The translations under genes were made by a program, and so were the position numbers. From positions 321,550 through 385,549 of the forward strand of contig VTPC01091030.1 in assembly GCA_011009095.1 (NCBI GenBank): 64,000 nucleotides of DNA, given 5' to 3'. The first letter of the stretch is position 1; each line of letters opens with the position of its first letter. Positions 10,116 to 23,110 of this stretch are shown piece after piece. Source of the stretch: Ignelater luminosus. Taxonomy: Eukaryota; Arthropoda; Insecta; Coleoptera; Elateridae. The notes beneath the pieces were generated by a model. It saw nothing but the letters and a program-made list of their open reading frames with translations. It was not told the origin of the DNA and ran no database searches.

Positions 10116-13100
10116 GGCGTGAAGAACAAGAAGATTCTCAGAACAATATTTCAGAAGTATTACCTCTTCCAGGTTTTCGGAAATAAATGGGGAGATGTTG
10201 AGCCAAACTTGTCAAAAGAACTAATAAATCAATGTTCTCCCAGATGATTTTCGCAGAATCATATTTATTGGCATTTGCAGTGAACTTATAAGAATAACAA
10301 GGAACGCTTAGTATTTAATATAATTTTTTACTTTGTTAAAGAAACAACGAAATATTAGCAAAACGCGTAAAATTGAATTTAACTCAACGTTGTAGATTGT
10401 GGTGTATGATATCTTTACTAATCAAATTTTAAACGCATACAGTTATTTGAAAAAGTTCATTTAAAATCAATTTTACAGTTACTCACTAGTATATCAGCTA
10501 GGGTTAACACCTGATATGCGTCATCCGAATGATTCTAAGTTGAAATTGAATAATTTTTAATTCGGATAAATTTACTTGAGCGGCAACAAACTATTATTAA
10601 TAATATAAATTGTCCGAATAATCTTTAAATATCTTCAGATAAACACATAATTGAATGATACTATAATCGTCATTCGATTATGCGTATCACTTATACTACC
10701 ATTGCTTGTCTGGGAATCTCAAAGAGAACCAGCTTATTTTAAAAGTTTCTTTTTCCAAGAAACTAAAAATATTATAACTGGAACTTTCAAATCAAGGACT
10801 AGTGCAAAAGGGAAACCAGCACAATATTAGAATAAAACCGAAAGAGTAAAGTCCTCACAAATCTCCTAATTTACAACTGCTTTTGTTCAATTATATTTCA
10901 GTTCCACCTGCTCTTCTCGTATCCTTCGGCGTTTGCTGCTTAACTGGTTATCTATTCTTAGGCGTTGCCGCAAAAATGGAAATATTTTTCTCACGCTACT
11001 AAATACAACTTAAAGAAGAATTGTATAAAATTGAAAAGGCTTTTCACTTGTGTGATCTTAGTGAAAAACCTTTTTACATTTCAGTCATATTTTTTGTAGA
11101 TAGATACACACAATTGCAATTGAAGCTAATCTACATGCATAACATAATAATGAAGAAGTTTGGTATGTCAAAGATCATTAAGAGGTCAAGTTATTTGTAA
11201 CATTCTCCGAATTATTGTTAATTTGTTTTGCATTCTTTTTTTCAGCGGAATTCGTCATGCTAGTTGCTTAATAAGAAGGAAAAAAACTAATTAACTGCGC
11301 AATATTATCGTCTTCCCTTTTTTTGGTTAGGTTTAATCTAGCGTAAGTGAAGGCTGGAATTTGCCTATAGCACATTCCATAGGAGGATTGTTTTGAAAAC
11401 ACAAGTGTTATTCGCATTGAATAATGCATAAAGGTCGAATGATATGTGATAAACTCTTATGTTTTTTAAATACATAATTATTAAGAAATCTTGGTGATGG
11501 TTTGAATCGTCTGAAAGCTATTTGTTATTAGTTTTGTCTTTTTTATGTCTCTGTATACAAACAAGATTATCAATGGAATTTACATTGCAAAAATGTATTT
11601 TAAACTTTCTTAAAATAGCTTACTATATTGATTACTATCAAGATTCTTTTTGCTTTAGATCATTTTTTGACAAATTGCGATTATGGTTTATCAAAGCGAG
11701 ATAAATCTGAGGTTGCCTATATCACCATTCGGTTTTCTCTCAATGACCATATGTAAATCTGAAATCGGCGTTTACAGAAAATTAATATCAGAAGAAACCT
11801 CAACAGATCGAGTAATTGGTATAGATTGACAAAATAAAAATATAAAGGAAAAAGAAAATCAAGACAAAGCCCAAAGATTTCACAAAAACTAAGTTGAGTA
11901 TCACTCTTGGTCGATTAAAAACCAAAAAGCAAACAGAAAACACACTACTGAAATTTTATGGGCAGAATCTAGAATCTGTAACTGGAGCTTCACATCCCAA
12001 TGCAGAAATATTTAGCTTCATTCTAAAACGAGGTATCGTAACCATATGGGAGAACAAAACCAAACAGAAGGAAACAGGCATCTTCCTTTTAATGTCTCAC
12101 CCAAGAATTTCTAGAATTTTGCCCAGACAAACATGAATCGTGAGCAAGACGTACCATGAGTACATTTGAACCTTTGTATCAATAAATAGCCCATCAGACC
12201 TAATCGTTAAGCATTCAAATTGAAATCTACCACCTCAATCTATGTTACTTCTTCGTCTACAATCTTTAAGCTTATTTTTCAAATTCAAATTCTTTTCAAA
12301 TAGTATTTAATCCCAAAAGAAGTAAATTGGAAAGGTTTGCTACGGTTTTTCCTCCAGTTACTCTCGTTGTTCGATTATAAAAATGTTGTCCACAGGAACC
12401 ACATGCCCATAGCAAAGAATTGATGTCGGCGACTTCTAACGTTTAAAATGGCGGCCTCTTCTAAGCAATAGAAATCTGTCAGTAGTCCATTTAAGTCCTC
12501 TTGCTTTCTAATTTTGTACTTCATCTTGCAGATACGTAGAAAATACTCGGCAACACCAAATCCATTTTTAAAACGCTCGTGATCTCCAGGTTGAAAACAT
12601 GATAATAGCACGATTACATCTACAAAGGATTCTCGAAGAGGATTCTGAAAGGTTCCGTTCCAAAAGCTGCTCCAAATCGCTCGCATCTAGGTTAAATGTG
12701 CCAGAATCGCCTCAGCTGGATCCATCGAAGATGTTCATGAATTCTCTACTTTCATTTTACTTTGAAGTTTCACAAGGCACATTATATTTGACTGTCAAAA
12801 TGCGTTTTCTGGACAATACGGAAAATCGAAATACGCGTACTGATGGAATTTATCCCTAATCAAAATAACTAAAAGCTGAGCTCCTACTTTAGGCAAGTTT
12901 GCTTCATCGCTTTCAATCGTTACGACATGGGATGCGCACTCGAAACATGACGATATACAACCGTTATTTCTGACAAAATGGTTCAAGAAGTACATAAAAT
13001 TGTATTTAACGACTACACATTATGCTCGGAGCAAAAACACAATCAATGACCATTGCCATTGTTCAAGGATGAGACTTCGATTCACCATTACATAACGGAA

Positions 13101-13265
13101 ACAATGCAACAGTCAAAACAGTGACGAACCAGTTTCAAGAACGGCAAAAGCAGTTCAAACTGCTAGAAAGGTTACATCGGTGGTATTTTGGGATGACCCA
13201 TTTGGCTGATCATCTTGAAAAAGGCAAAATAGCAACCTTCTCGACTAGTTGTACTAGAGCTCGAC
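10116..13265. other. no gene recognised
   Basis: AT-rich DNA. Minus-strand frames at 12375-12686 and 12795-12995 and plus frames at 11894-12136 and 12599-12859 have a slightly protein-like composition but match nothing I know and lack splice signals that would link them. They could be decayed transposon coding sequence. Confidence 0.35.
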
Positions 13266-13269
13266 TGGG

Positions 13270-13540
13270 GACAAAGTGGATGCGGCCCGAAAAAATGCCC
13301 GAGAGATCCAGACGGTCCGATAGACCCAAAGAGCAAAGAAGTCAAAAAGGCCCAAGAGATTCGAACAGCTCAACAGACCCGAGAAGACTGAAAAGCTCGA
13401 TAGGCCCGAAGAGCCGAAAAGTCAAAAAAAGTCCGACTGGCCCGAGAGGTCCGAACAGCTCAACAGACGCGAGAAATTAGAAGGGCCAAAAAGTCCAAAA
13501 CGCTCCAGAGGCCCGAACGTAGTCCCGAAAAGCCTGATAA
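13270..13540. repeat. GC-rich minisatellite (GATAGACCCGAAG family), array 1
   Basis: The words CGAACAGCTCAACAGA recur 90 bp apart (13362 and 13452), and GTCAAAAA recurs at the same spacing. Within each 90-bp unit are shorter degenerate repeats built from GGCCCGAGAGGTCCGA and AAAAGTCCGATAGG. The 119-codon frame over the array (13121-13480) owes its Pro/Arg/Ser-rich tail to this repeat and is not accepted as a gene. A related array lies at 32830-32985. Confidence 0.65.
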
Positions 13541-16330
13541 TTTTTTAATAAACTGAGACTCGGCTGGCCCGAACCTGAGCTTAGACTGAGCCTGACTAGA
13601 AACCCGACCCGCGTAAGCTTCTAAACTGTACTAGATAATTTGTGAGAAACGGCCCGGATTAGCAAAGAAAGGAATTCCTTTTCATCTGGTAATTCAGAAG
13701 ATTCATGAATTGGGTACCCTACTTGCCCGATTTGGTCCAGTAGGACTTAAGTTTATTTCCAAACATAAAGAAGTTTCACGCTGCTGGTAAGAAATGCGGG
13801 TTTCAAAGTTATCGTCGTCACAAACACCTTATTTCGAAGAATTGGGCAAATCAGTCTGTAGCGATGATAGAAGGCTCTTGAATAAAACCATTTTTCAACT
13901 AATGCTTTATTTTCCTTCCTAGGCAAGAAATTCTTCATCGCATCCTCGTATTAAATACACATACTAAATAAGACCTCCATAAACACTTAAAAAGATCCCT
14001 GGATGCAAAAAATTAAAAGTCTGAAGAAGCATCAAGCTTTACCCAAAGCTCAATAAAATCTCATTGAAGACTTATTAAATGCTAAAGAAGCAATTGTTAT
14101 GGCACCACAGAGAAAACTCTTCTAACAGTTGAGAATTTCACCCGAGAAAGCAGGACAAGGCAGAACATTTTAAAGAAGTCTGGCAGCAAAAAACTGATCA
14201 CGCTTTGTTTGTTAGCATCTTGTGGGGTTCATGTTGATTCATTCTCGCGCAATAGGTTGATATATAGCAAAACTTGCAAAATTGGTATTCAACTTGCTCA
14301 CTTACTATACCAATTAAATCTGGGCAAAGACCAAGGCAGCATCCGACAACCATCATAAGACAGCCATGTTCAGCACGGATTAAAGTGCCATTGTGAATCT
14401 GGACTAACATCCAATACAACTGGAGGTGGCAGAGTCAACACGATTGGTTGGTTGTCATCCACCTCAAGAGGTTCTCTCCATCTTTGGTGCTCGGAGATGA
14501 AGAGAGGTAATTAGAGAGTAAACAGGTCTTTGACTGATAGAGAAAGCATTTCTTGAATATCCAGTCACTGATGAAGATACATACAGCTTCCACCTTACGC
14601 GGGGCAGCCACTAAGACCTTTCTTCACAGAAAACTGGACAGCAAAGCTAGCTTAGGAAAACATTTCCTTATAATATAAATTGGAAATAACGAAATAGCTT
14701 CTACTTTTAACCATTTTGACTGACACTTAGAAAAATACACTAATCAATACCATCAAGTGCGTTACCATTTTTATACAACCAAATACTTGCAGAAACGATC
14801 TGACCTGCAGTCTGATCTTCACTCAGAATCGATTTCAATTATTATGACCAAACAGGTATTTCCAGCAGAATGGTTTCAGATAAACCTATAAAAAAGCAGG
14901 AAAAAGAAATTAAAACGATAATAATATAAATCTTACCACACTCATCTCAAGTCACATTCTTTCATTGCACCTGCGCTATTCAATTTTAAAAAGGCAATAA
15001 TAACCATCATTTGCGTTGCAATTCACATTAAGCAAGTTTTAAAGTTGGTTTCTGGAGAACACAAAAATTTATTGCAATTACGGTATCTTTAATTCCTCAT
15101 AAACCTCTGCGCGACGTCACCAATACTTAAAGCCTACTTGTTAAAAAACTTGTCAAATTCCAATAAAAAAGATTGAATTGTGATGATTAAAATTATTATA
15201 ATTGAAACCCATCATTAGGTGAAGGGAATGACACTGCAAATGTAATTATCATTATATTAGATGTCTATCCTATCCAGTTATAAGATCCCATACCGTACTA
15301 CTGCTGTGTGATACAGGTCAATATGAATCTAACTGTACAACCTGTCTTTTAGATCCTTTAACTGTGCTGATCTTTACATTTTTATACCATAAAAGAGGAA
15401 CATCGTTCGCTGCATTAGACAGTCAGGTACAAATTTATCGTCAATAAAAGTTGAATTATGTGCTAGTTGTTAAAAGTCGCTTAGTCTCTCTTTCTCGTTC
15501 TTTCCAGTAATTTCATTTAATTTATATCTTGTTTATGATGTAGATGAATGTAACCTCATGGTGTTGATTATTTTTGTAATTTTGTTTTCTTTCTGCATTT
15601 TTACAGTGAACTCTCATAACTAGATGTGACAGCTTGTTGAAATACTTCTTTTAGTTTGCAATGGCAAAATTAAGAGACGACAGATCATTTATCAAAGAAA
15701 ATATTTTTCTTATGCTGTTTTTTCAATTTTTCCAATTATCTGTTTGGAAGGTCAATTTTGTGTACCCAAAACCGATAAACCGAACGATTAGGTAAACCGG
15801 TTAGAAATGTCACTTTCTGCTTTGAAACTTATTATCTGGAAAACACTTGTAAGACCAACAAATCAACAAATATTTTTGCTGACATGTTGTTTCTTATCCT
15901 CTAAAATCAAAAAAGAAAAAGCTTACGCAAAACTAGATCTGTTTGGGTCTTATGTGAAAAAATGCTTGTAGTAAAGAAAAAAGAAAACTTATTTGGGTTC
16001 CAAAACACAGTAAAATTCCTGACCAACGGAAGAATGAGAAAGATCGCCAAATAATTCTTACGAATCATCACAGATAGGATTAGCCTGTATGTCACAACTG
16101 AGGAAAGGAGTAATCTTCGTAGAATATTTATATCAGGAGATATAGTGGCATGCACTCAACTGAAAAATTCGAAAGAAGTGCACGTTGATGGTGGCAAATA
16201 ATGAGAGTCCAAAGATTGAAAGGTCAGTAAGAAAGATATTTAATTCACTACTGCTGCTTCACACTTGCTCAAAATTCCGAGTTCCAACAAAATGGTAAAT
16301 GGAATCGAACAAAATGATCTTTGGTGATGA
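13541..16330. other. no gene recognised
   Basis: AT-rich, with mildly GC-richer patches near 14320-14640. No gene, RNA gene or clear repeat is supported. A minus-strand patch at 13753-13938 looks faintly retroelement-like but is too weak to call. Confidence 0.35.
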
Positions 16331-16369
16331 CTTTCTAGTAACGCCAGATATGGCAGAAACAAGAGAAAG

Positions 16370-16435
16370 TATTGCAAGAAGAATATTAGATATCTCGGAG
16401 TGATAGTAGATAACACCGACGTAGAGATTTAAGAG
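16370..16435 (+). mobile_element. possible LINE RT scrap
   Basis: In one plus frame the sequence reads NIRYLGVIVDNTDVEI, resembling the KYLGV-x-LD block after the RT catalytic core in R1/Jockey-type LINEs. No other LINE motif was confirmed nearby, so this may be chance. Confidence 0.3.
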
Positions 16436-19400
16436 GCAGATGCTCCCGAGAGCGTATAAGGGAGTTATTCCATCACTGGTAACGTAAGTTGATGCGGTCT
16501 GTGCTAGAGATTTCGGAATTACTGCGTCTACAAAATTTTAAATTTACAAGAGAAAATGGTGAAAAGGCACAGGGCCATCTTGCAGAGGCGCGGACATTTT
16601 TGGACCAAATGCGGGTGTACACGGTCGGCTCAAAAATAGATGGTGGAAAGGCAGGAGACAACGACCACGAGAAAATCAGAAGCGAGAAATATCAGACCAC
16701 CAGACCTCAGTTGAGGGTGTGGCATGGCAGGAAACAAGCGCGCAAAATCAAATTAAATCTTGATAGGTTAAAATCACACAGTGACAAGCGAAGAATTTTC
16801 ATCATCTTAGATAAACTACAGTGGTCAACACGATGGGACGCTGCCCGACATAGAAATTGATACCAGAAGATCCTTAGGCAATAAAACGTCCTGACAGGGA
16901 TGCGGCGCAGCTTTTCACAAATTTCCAATTTTCGGCATGGTCACAACGACTAACTTTTGGTCATAGTTTGCAACTTTGATCATATTATGGTGAAGTTGGG
17001 CATGAAGTTAAAGATTATGGCGAGCATCGATCTCTAAATGGTGTCGGGCGCCGTTCGGAATTGTGACCAAGTTCAGTAGTTATGTCCAGATTCGAAATTG
17101 GGCATTGGGCATTGTGATCAAGTCGGACCAACGATGAGGATGAATTCAGGGTTTAATTTCCGCGTTTCATCGGAAGGCCTTCTAGGCTTCTTCTAAGACT
17201 CTTCGGCCGGAATAGTGAACGTACATACAAATAGCATTTCTGTTTCTGCTTGTTGCAGACATGGTTTCTACTTGCGATGATCGGCGGGGCATTTGATGAT
17301 GAAAGCTTAGAAGATTAGACATGTGTTAGCTCTCGCGGACAATGAAGGCGATAATGGGGAAGAAAGCTCGATGTGGTGGCGCGAATCTATTGATACTTAC
17401 AAATGTCCTGCCTCTCCACAGGTTAAAGACATGAATCGGGTAGTGAATGGTAAAAGTGATCATAGTGATCAACAACAAGATGGGAGGGTTATGAATCAAA
17501 GACTGAGATTAAGTGTTGACAGACAACGAGCAAAACGTTTTGTTTGAATTCCAAATAGAAGAGTGATATAAAGAGAGCAGCAGATCCAGGACTTGTGGTT
17601 AGGACGCCAAAGGCAAGAGGGGTGGCTTCATAATCCTTCTCCAATCCAATAAACGGAAGCCAAAAGAGAACTACCCACAATAATATTTGGAGAAGAATCT
17701 ACAGTAAGACAGAACGAATAATTGCCCATTCATCCAAATTGACTTCTTTGGGCTGAAGACAGTTTTTCGATTTACCCATCCCTGTAGGACCCTATAGAAT
17801 GTTCAAGAAAATCCTTCGACCTTGTCTCTTCCAGCTGATCTCGAATCAAAAATTAAAAACTCAAAATTATCATGAATAGTTAGATATTAATCACGGGAAA
17901 GGTTGAAAATTGGAAATTTTGAGAGACCATAAAAAGATAAAATGTCATCCATAGCTGGAAGATAGAGACCTATCTGAATGAACTGATTTTTTCGCCTGAT
18001 TTGGATGTTTATCGAATTCGATTCGAAATTTAGAAAAGAATCAAATCCCATTCTGCGAGTTCGAAGAGGAAACTGAGACGAGAGAAGAACAAATCAATTT
18101 TGATAATCAAGCAGACGCTCTCGAAGAGTTTGTAGATAAGAATAAAGCAAAGTTTGTTAGGTTAAAGTTTTTCTGTTACAGTCGAGAATCTAAACTGAAA
18201 CAACTCATTTGAATTTTCCAGGAATACGAATAACAACAAACAAGTTAGTTTATCAAGGTAACGGCTTCCAATTCATATAAAGGAGAAAACCAAAACAAAA
18301 AGAGCTGGAAAAACGAAAATTGTGTTATCGGAACATCTAGTTTCTCGGCAAAATAAAATTTTATCGCAACCAAAAAAAAATCTTTCTTGTGACCCAAGCT
18401 GTTTTTTGCTATTTTGATAAATACTTTCGTTTGCAATTTTTATTACATTTGCGTGACGGCTTTGCATATCCATTTATAAAGAAACCCTACAGTAAAACTG
18501 TTATTTGATAATATCTTTTAAGCACCGGAAGTTCAGTTTAAAATTACACAGATTTTAAATTTAGGTAATTCGACCCGTTTTACCTGGAAACACTTCGTAC
18601 AAACTTTGTTATCGACAAATCTATTAGCCGTGCGGTTTTTGTATATCCGTCAAGATTTCTTTTTGGAAAAGGATGTGGGAGGGTATATATTAGTTTAAAT
18701 TCTTGTTAACTTTTAATGACGATATTTTCAGAAGAAAATGGTTTGCCAAGGCACGTTTTCATTGTGTATAATTTTTGTTGGATAAAGGAAAACAATTTCA
18801 CAATAATTAAATTAGTTTCGGTCTCAAGGATATTTTAAAGGTGATTTTTTTTTAATTTATTCATAATCGCTATGTATACATTTTTTATAAAGCCTTGTTA
18901 TGGAATAATCTACAGCTTTGATTGAAACCAAGAAAAAATCCAGAAATCGTTTAAAACCAAGCGATTATAACTAAATCATGTTGCTGAAATTAGTTTCTGA
19001 CGTGTCCGCATTGCTTTTCCTCTCGTATTTGCAATTTATTCAGAATGAGTTTATTAAACGGCATAATTTATTATAGCAGTAGCTATGCAATGCCGTTGTT
19101 ATATTATTATTATAAACATTATTATCGTCGTGAGTACATCAGCGACGAGGTCACGAATAAAATAATTTTTTTCTGCCTTTGTAGGACATTATCAAGGAAA
19201 GATTAAAATTCATATTTACAGCAAAACTTCAGAGCACGATCTTCATTAGTTTTATGTACTATCTCGTATGTCTTACACGGCCTGCTGCGTTTGAAATACG
19301 ATATTCTCATTTTTTTTCTCTTTGCGTAGATGGTGTTTGGGAAACTGAACACTTCGCTTATCGCAAGTGTATCCTTCATGTTTTAATGAACTCATTGTTC

Positions 19401-20090
19401 GGTCTTAATCGCACCCCGTAATAAGACGACGATTGTTGATATGATTGTTTTTATGCATTTCAATTATAATAAATCATAATCTTTGTGTAGTAAGGAATGT
19501 GAAGTAGAATTCTCGGAAATATCAAAGCCAAACAAAAACTTGTTTGATTTTTAACAGTAACTGGTTGATTCACATTTTATTAATAACAATTGAAACGTTA
19601 GCAAGCTTTATTTGGTGATTCAGAATAGTCAACTTAAAAATCTTGAATTAGAAAGTTTGTTAAAAGCTTTCTAGACACAGAATCTTTGACCAAAAATATA
19701 CAAAAAAAAAGTATTTTATTAAATTCAAATTTCAAAATGCACCAAGGCATTTTTAGGCAATAAATAAATGCAGATGGAACCTCAGATATCAAATCAAATT
19801 CTTCCTCTTCTTCAAACATTATTTCATCATCATTTTACATGTTCATGAAGCCTTTGTTTTGCTTTGCTTTTGTTTCCAAAAATTCTCATGTTTATGGGCG
19901 ACGATGAGAACGGTTGAACATGTTGAGTGCATGGTTACGAATTAGGGTTTACTTCCCCAAATCCAAAACAAATCCCGCGTTCATAGAACTCAATTTAAAT
20001 TTTTTGCGTTTGTACAAAAAAGGTCAAAAAGCGTTCTATTACGCAACTCTGTCAAAGTTACTGTGAAACTGAAGCTGTGAGCTTCATAGT
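16436..20090. other. no gene recognised
   Basis: The part at 16.44-17.7 kb is GC-richer and contains a 123-codon plus frame (16489-16860) without a recognisable domain; it may be decayed repeat. From 17.7 to 20.1 kb the DNA is AT-rich. Short ATT/ATTATT runs occur near 19095-19125. Confidence 0.35.
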
Positions 20091-22100
20091 GTTTATCATC
20101 ATCATTTCAACTTATTTAGTCCTAAGCAGTTTTCTGTATTACGTGTCCTTAGATGCAGCTCGGCGAATATCCTTTGATATTTGAGACAGTGGTTTTTGGA
20201 CTGATATTAGATGTCCGAGTTTCTTAGCAAATTAACTCGATATGCTTGCTTTCGACTCGCTGATCTAAATGGATAATGGATTATCACAAATAATAGTTTA
20301 ACTGTGTATAAAAGCCTGTGCTGGTCGACCTGTCCAACTAGCTTGGTTGTCCTCTACATGTGGGCAGTTCCTTACTCAGGCGCTCGCCAAATCAATTTGT
20401 CAAGGAACTCGAATGTCTAGTACCGCCTGTAGCTATCCCAAAACAGTAATGAATGGATTGGTATGATCCATAAATGAGTCATACATTGATGGTGCAACTA
20501 GGAGTTGCAGAAAAACCATGCAACATCTAGTTCTGTATTTATTACTTGGAGCTTGCTTTATGTTCGAATCCGATCCTCTTGTATCTTAACTCAAAAACTG
20601 AGAAGACTAAACATGGTGACGTCCCCATCGTGAAGGAGGCTTCTTTGGCCATTGTTATTGATTTTGATCCGCTAGCTTTGAAAATACTTGTCGAGTTCTT
20701 CAATGGTAATCTGCACGACCAGCAACTAGACACTAAGGCATTTATATCTAAATAAGACGATGCATTCCCGAGTAATCGACAAAGTCAAAGAAGGTAAAAG
20801 ACGATATGTGCTCACTTCCGCCAAAACATCTTCCTCGAGTATCTAGATATGTAGCACAATTACGTAAAACTGTCGCATTGCTATCATCCAAACCTGGATA
20901 TCATCAAATTCTCTACTTTAAAGTGTCTTTCTCGCATATTTCATAAATTATTCTTCTTGGGTTAACTCAATAATAACTTGTTCCGGTATACGGTTGCATT
21001 TGAGATCTATTTCTCATTATTCATCTTTTTTTGTACAATTTTGGGCCTTATACGCCAAAATTAGATGCTGACTTCCTGTCTCTTGACAAATCATCATCGA
21101 GTTAATCATTCACACCTATAAAATCTTCTTCCGATTCATCACAGACTATTAATTTAACTATTTCAAAGCTGCCGCATACAGACTAGTAGACTCTACGTCA
21201 GAAGGAGAGTGATGTATCGTAGGATGCTAAGATTCGATCGTTATCGACCCTTCGGGGTGATTCGTCTATTAGCCATACCAGACCAAACAGTCAAGCACAA
21301 CCTCTCCAGAGCACCAACTCCCAACCAAAAATTCCAAGTTTCTTGTACTCGAAATAACCCAACACGACCTTCTTTCCTTTAATCAGATTCAATAACGCCA
21401 CCAGATCAGAACATTGCATAACTTTTATTGGAGAGATTGCAGTGCCCCTCAAGACTGGTAGTACTACAATCATAGTATGATTGGAAGAGCTCGTCATGGT
21501 TGCTTTTAAGATGGCAGATAGGCGAAAAAGCTTCCTTGCCATTCTCTGGAGACTAGACCAGACGAAGACATCGCTACATTGCGTTTCTTTTCGCTTCTTA
21601 CAATTCTCATAAATTAAAATCGAAAGTCTAATAGCTCGGCTGCACAAAAATAATTTGATCATTGGTCAAGTTGATCAATCGATCAAGCATTTAACAAAGC
21701 TTTGTACAACCCGGTCTATAACGGCCATTACTGCTTCGCAGCGTTAACTAACAGAGGTAATTCAGTATGTTAAGTAAAAGTGTTACGATATCTGGACTCC
21801 ACTATTCTTCGTTTCAGTCCGGATCAACCAATTTTGAAAGCTACAGGCATCCGGCTGGAATACCCTTGCCGCCTCAAGGCTCACCGGACGTTAATTTCTA
21901 AAGCAGGAATTGGACCATTGTCGTCGAGTCTTGCGCATCCCTACTTTCCTGGTTCCATACCATTGTCCTGAACTACTGAATCAATAATCGTCATTCACAA
22001 CTGATGAGGATAACTATAGTTTGACTTGTTAGGCCTATCGGAAGGAAAAACCTATTTGAAGACATAATCTGACGTTGAGCCACAACAAAGTTAGTTTTCC
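20091..22100. other. no gene recognised; repeat-like texture
   Basis: Composition is closer to balanced than the flanks and many short broken frames occur (20546-20755 plus, 21291-21662 minus, 21780-21971 plus). This suggests old transposon sequence, but no motif identifies a family. Confidence 0.3.
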
Positions 22101-22124
22101 CATCTTGCACAGGAGGGAAACTAA

Positions 22125-22139
22125 GCTACCGCAGGTAGC
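22125..22139. repeat. solitary palindromic minisatellite core
   Basis: GCTACC-GCA-GGTAGC is a perfect 6-bp stem with a 3-base loop, the same geometry as the cores of the minisatellite at 29.5-30 kb. It lies at the left edge of the GC-rich block. Confidence 0.45.
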
Positions 22140-22627
22140 CGCCTTCGTCTGATTGTGAGCAGGCGTATAGTGTCGGTTCCCCGCCAAAGATGGGAGGCCG
22201 CTTCTTGGGCCATGTGGATGATTGTGGTTGTTTGGTTAGCGAGGTAGAAGACGTTCCTTGGCCAACCGTTGGAATGTTAGACCGAAGTTGTAGCAGCGCG
22301 AGAAGGGCTGATGGCAGCATTGATGTTAATGTGGCGGCATCCGGTTGTTCTTCGCAGATGTTTTTGGAGTTAGTACCTGAAGAGGTGGGCGTGGCTTGGT
22401 TGTTGAATTTTAAGATTGTCGGAAAAGGACATCGGAAGGCTTTGGAGACTGGCGAAGGCTTTAAATATTGTTTGGCGCGTCGGCAAATGGTGGTATTAAT
22501 CTTGATTAGGTGTTGTAACGACCCGTGGTAGAGTCTAGGCGAAGATTTGTAGATGGAGCCAAATTCAGCTGAGGTTATTTGTTGGGTGCGCACTGCCGAT
22601 ATGTGCCCTGAAGAAAGTCGATGTTGG

Positions 22628-22677
22628 GCCCGCGACAGCCGCTAAATATCTAACCATATCCATCGGCTGTCGCGGGC
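22628..22677. repeat. 14-bp perfect inverted repeat (hairpin)
   Basis: GCCCGCGACAGCCG (22628-22641) and its exact reverse complement (22664-22677) are separated by 22 AT-rich bases. The stem is GC-rich and would be stable in RNA or single-stranded DNA. No T run follows it and its role is unknown. Confidence 0.6.
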
Positions 22678-23110
22678 GGTGTTGATCCATATTGATGATT
22701 GTAGTGGTGAAGAAGCGAACAACGTGCACATCAAGAGAGTCGAACTCGCAATAATGGTGGTGATGCGGCATGCAAATGGTTTTCAATAGCCACGCCCCTA
22801 CTCGCGCGATGTATGGGGTGAGTTCGATAGCGGTCGCTAGGGGCAAACGGTAACAGTGGTAAAAGAGGACTTCGAGGTCGTCAAACTTATTAACGCCTTG
22901 GCCCGCGACGCGTTCGGAATGAAGACACCAGGGAGAGCAAGGAAGGATGTACGGCCGGCGATGCTCCTGGGCCTTCGCCCCTCACTGACGAAGGTTGCCA
23001 GAAGAGGGCAGGTAACAGGATACGCCAACCGGGGGAATGAACACGGACAAGAAAGGAAAGGTTGGGATACTACATGGAACTGTGTGAGCAGGTGAGCTCA
23101 ATTTTGAGTG

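Larger units (their letters stand above)
22101..23110. other. GC-rich block with overlapping frames, unassigned
   Basis: About 1 kb of much higher GC than its surroundings, open on both strands (22126-22593 minus, 22190-22531 plus, 22565-22846 minus, 22856-23095 plus). The translations show no known domain, and antisense openness is expected of GC-rich DNA. The sharp compositional edges suggest an inserted repeat or transposon body of unknown class. Confidence 0.35.

Noticed and set aside
12375-12686. 103-codon minus frame with a protein-like composition
   Set aside because: No family recognised and no linked exons; left as unassigned.
13121-13480. 119-codon Arg/Pro/Ser-rich frame
   Set aside because: Its distinctive tail is translation of a minisatellite; the front half matches no known family.
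13753-13938. Faint retroelement-like minus-strand patch
   Set aside because: The resemblance is too weak and no neighbouring parts of such an element were seen.
16489-16860. 123-codon plus frame
   Set aside because: No recognised motif; the surroundings look like decayed repeat.
22126-22593. 155-codon minus frame and overlapping 113-codon plus frame
   Set aside because: Long antisense-overlapping frames are typical of GC-rich DNA; no domain or splice signals support either.
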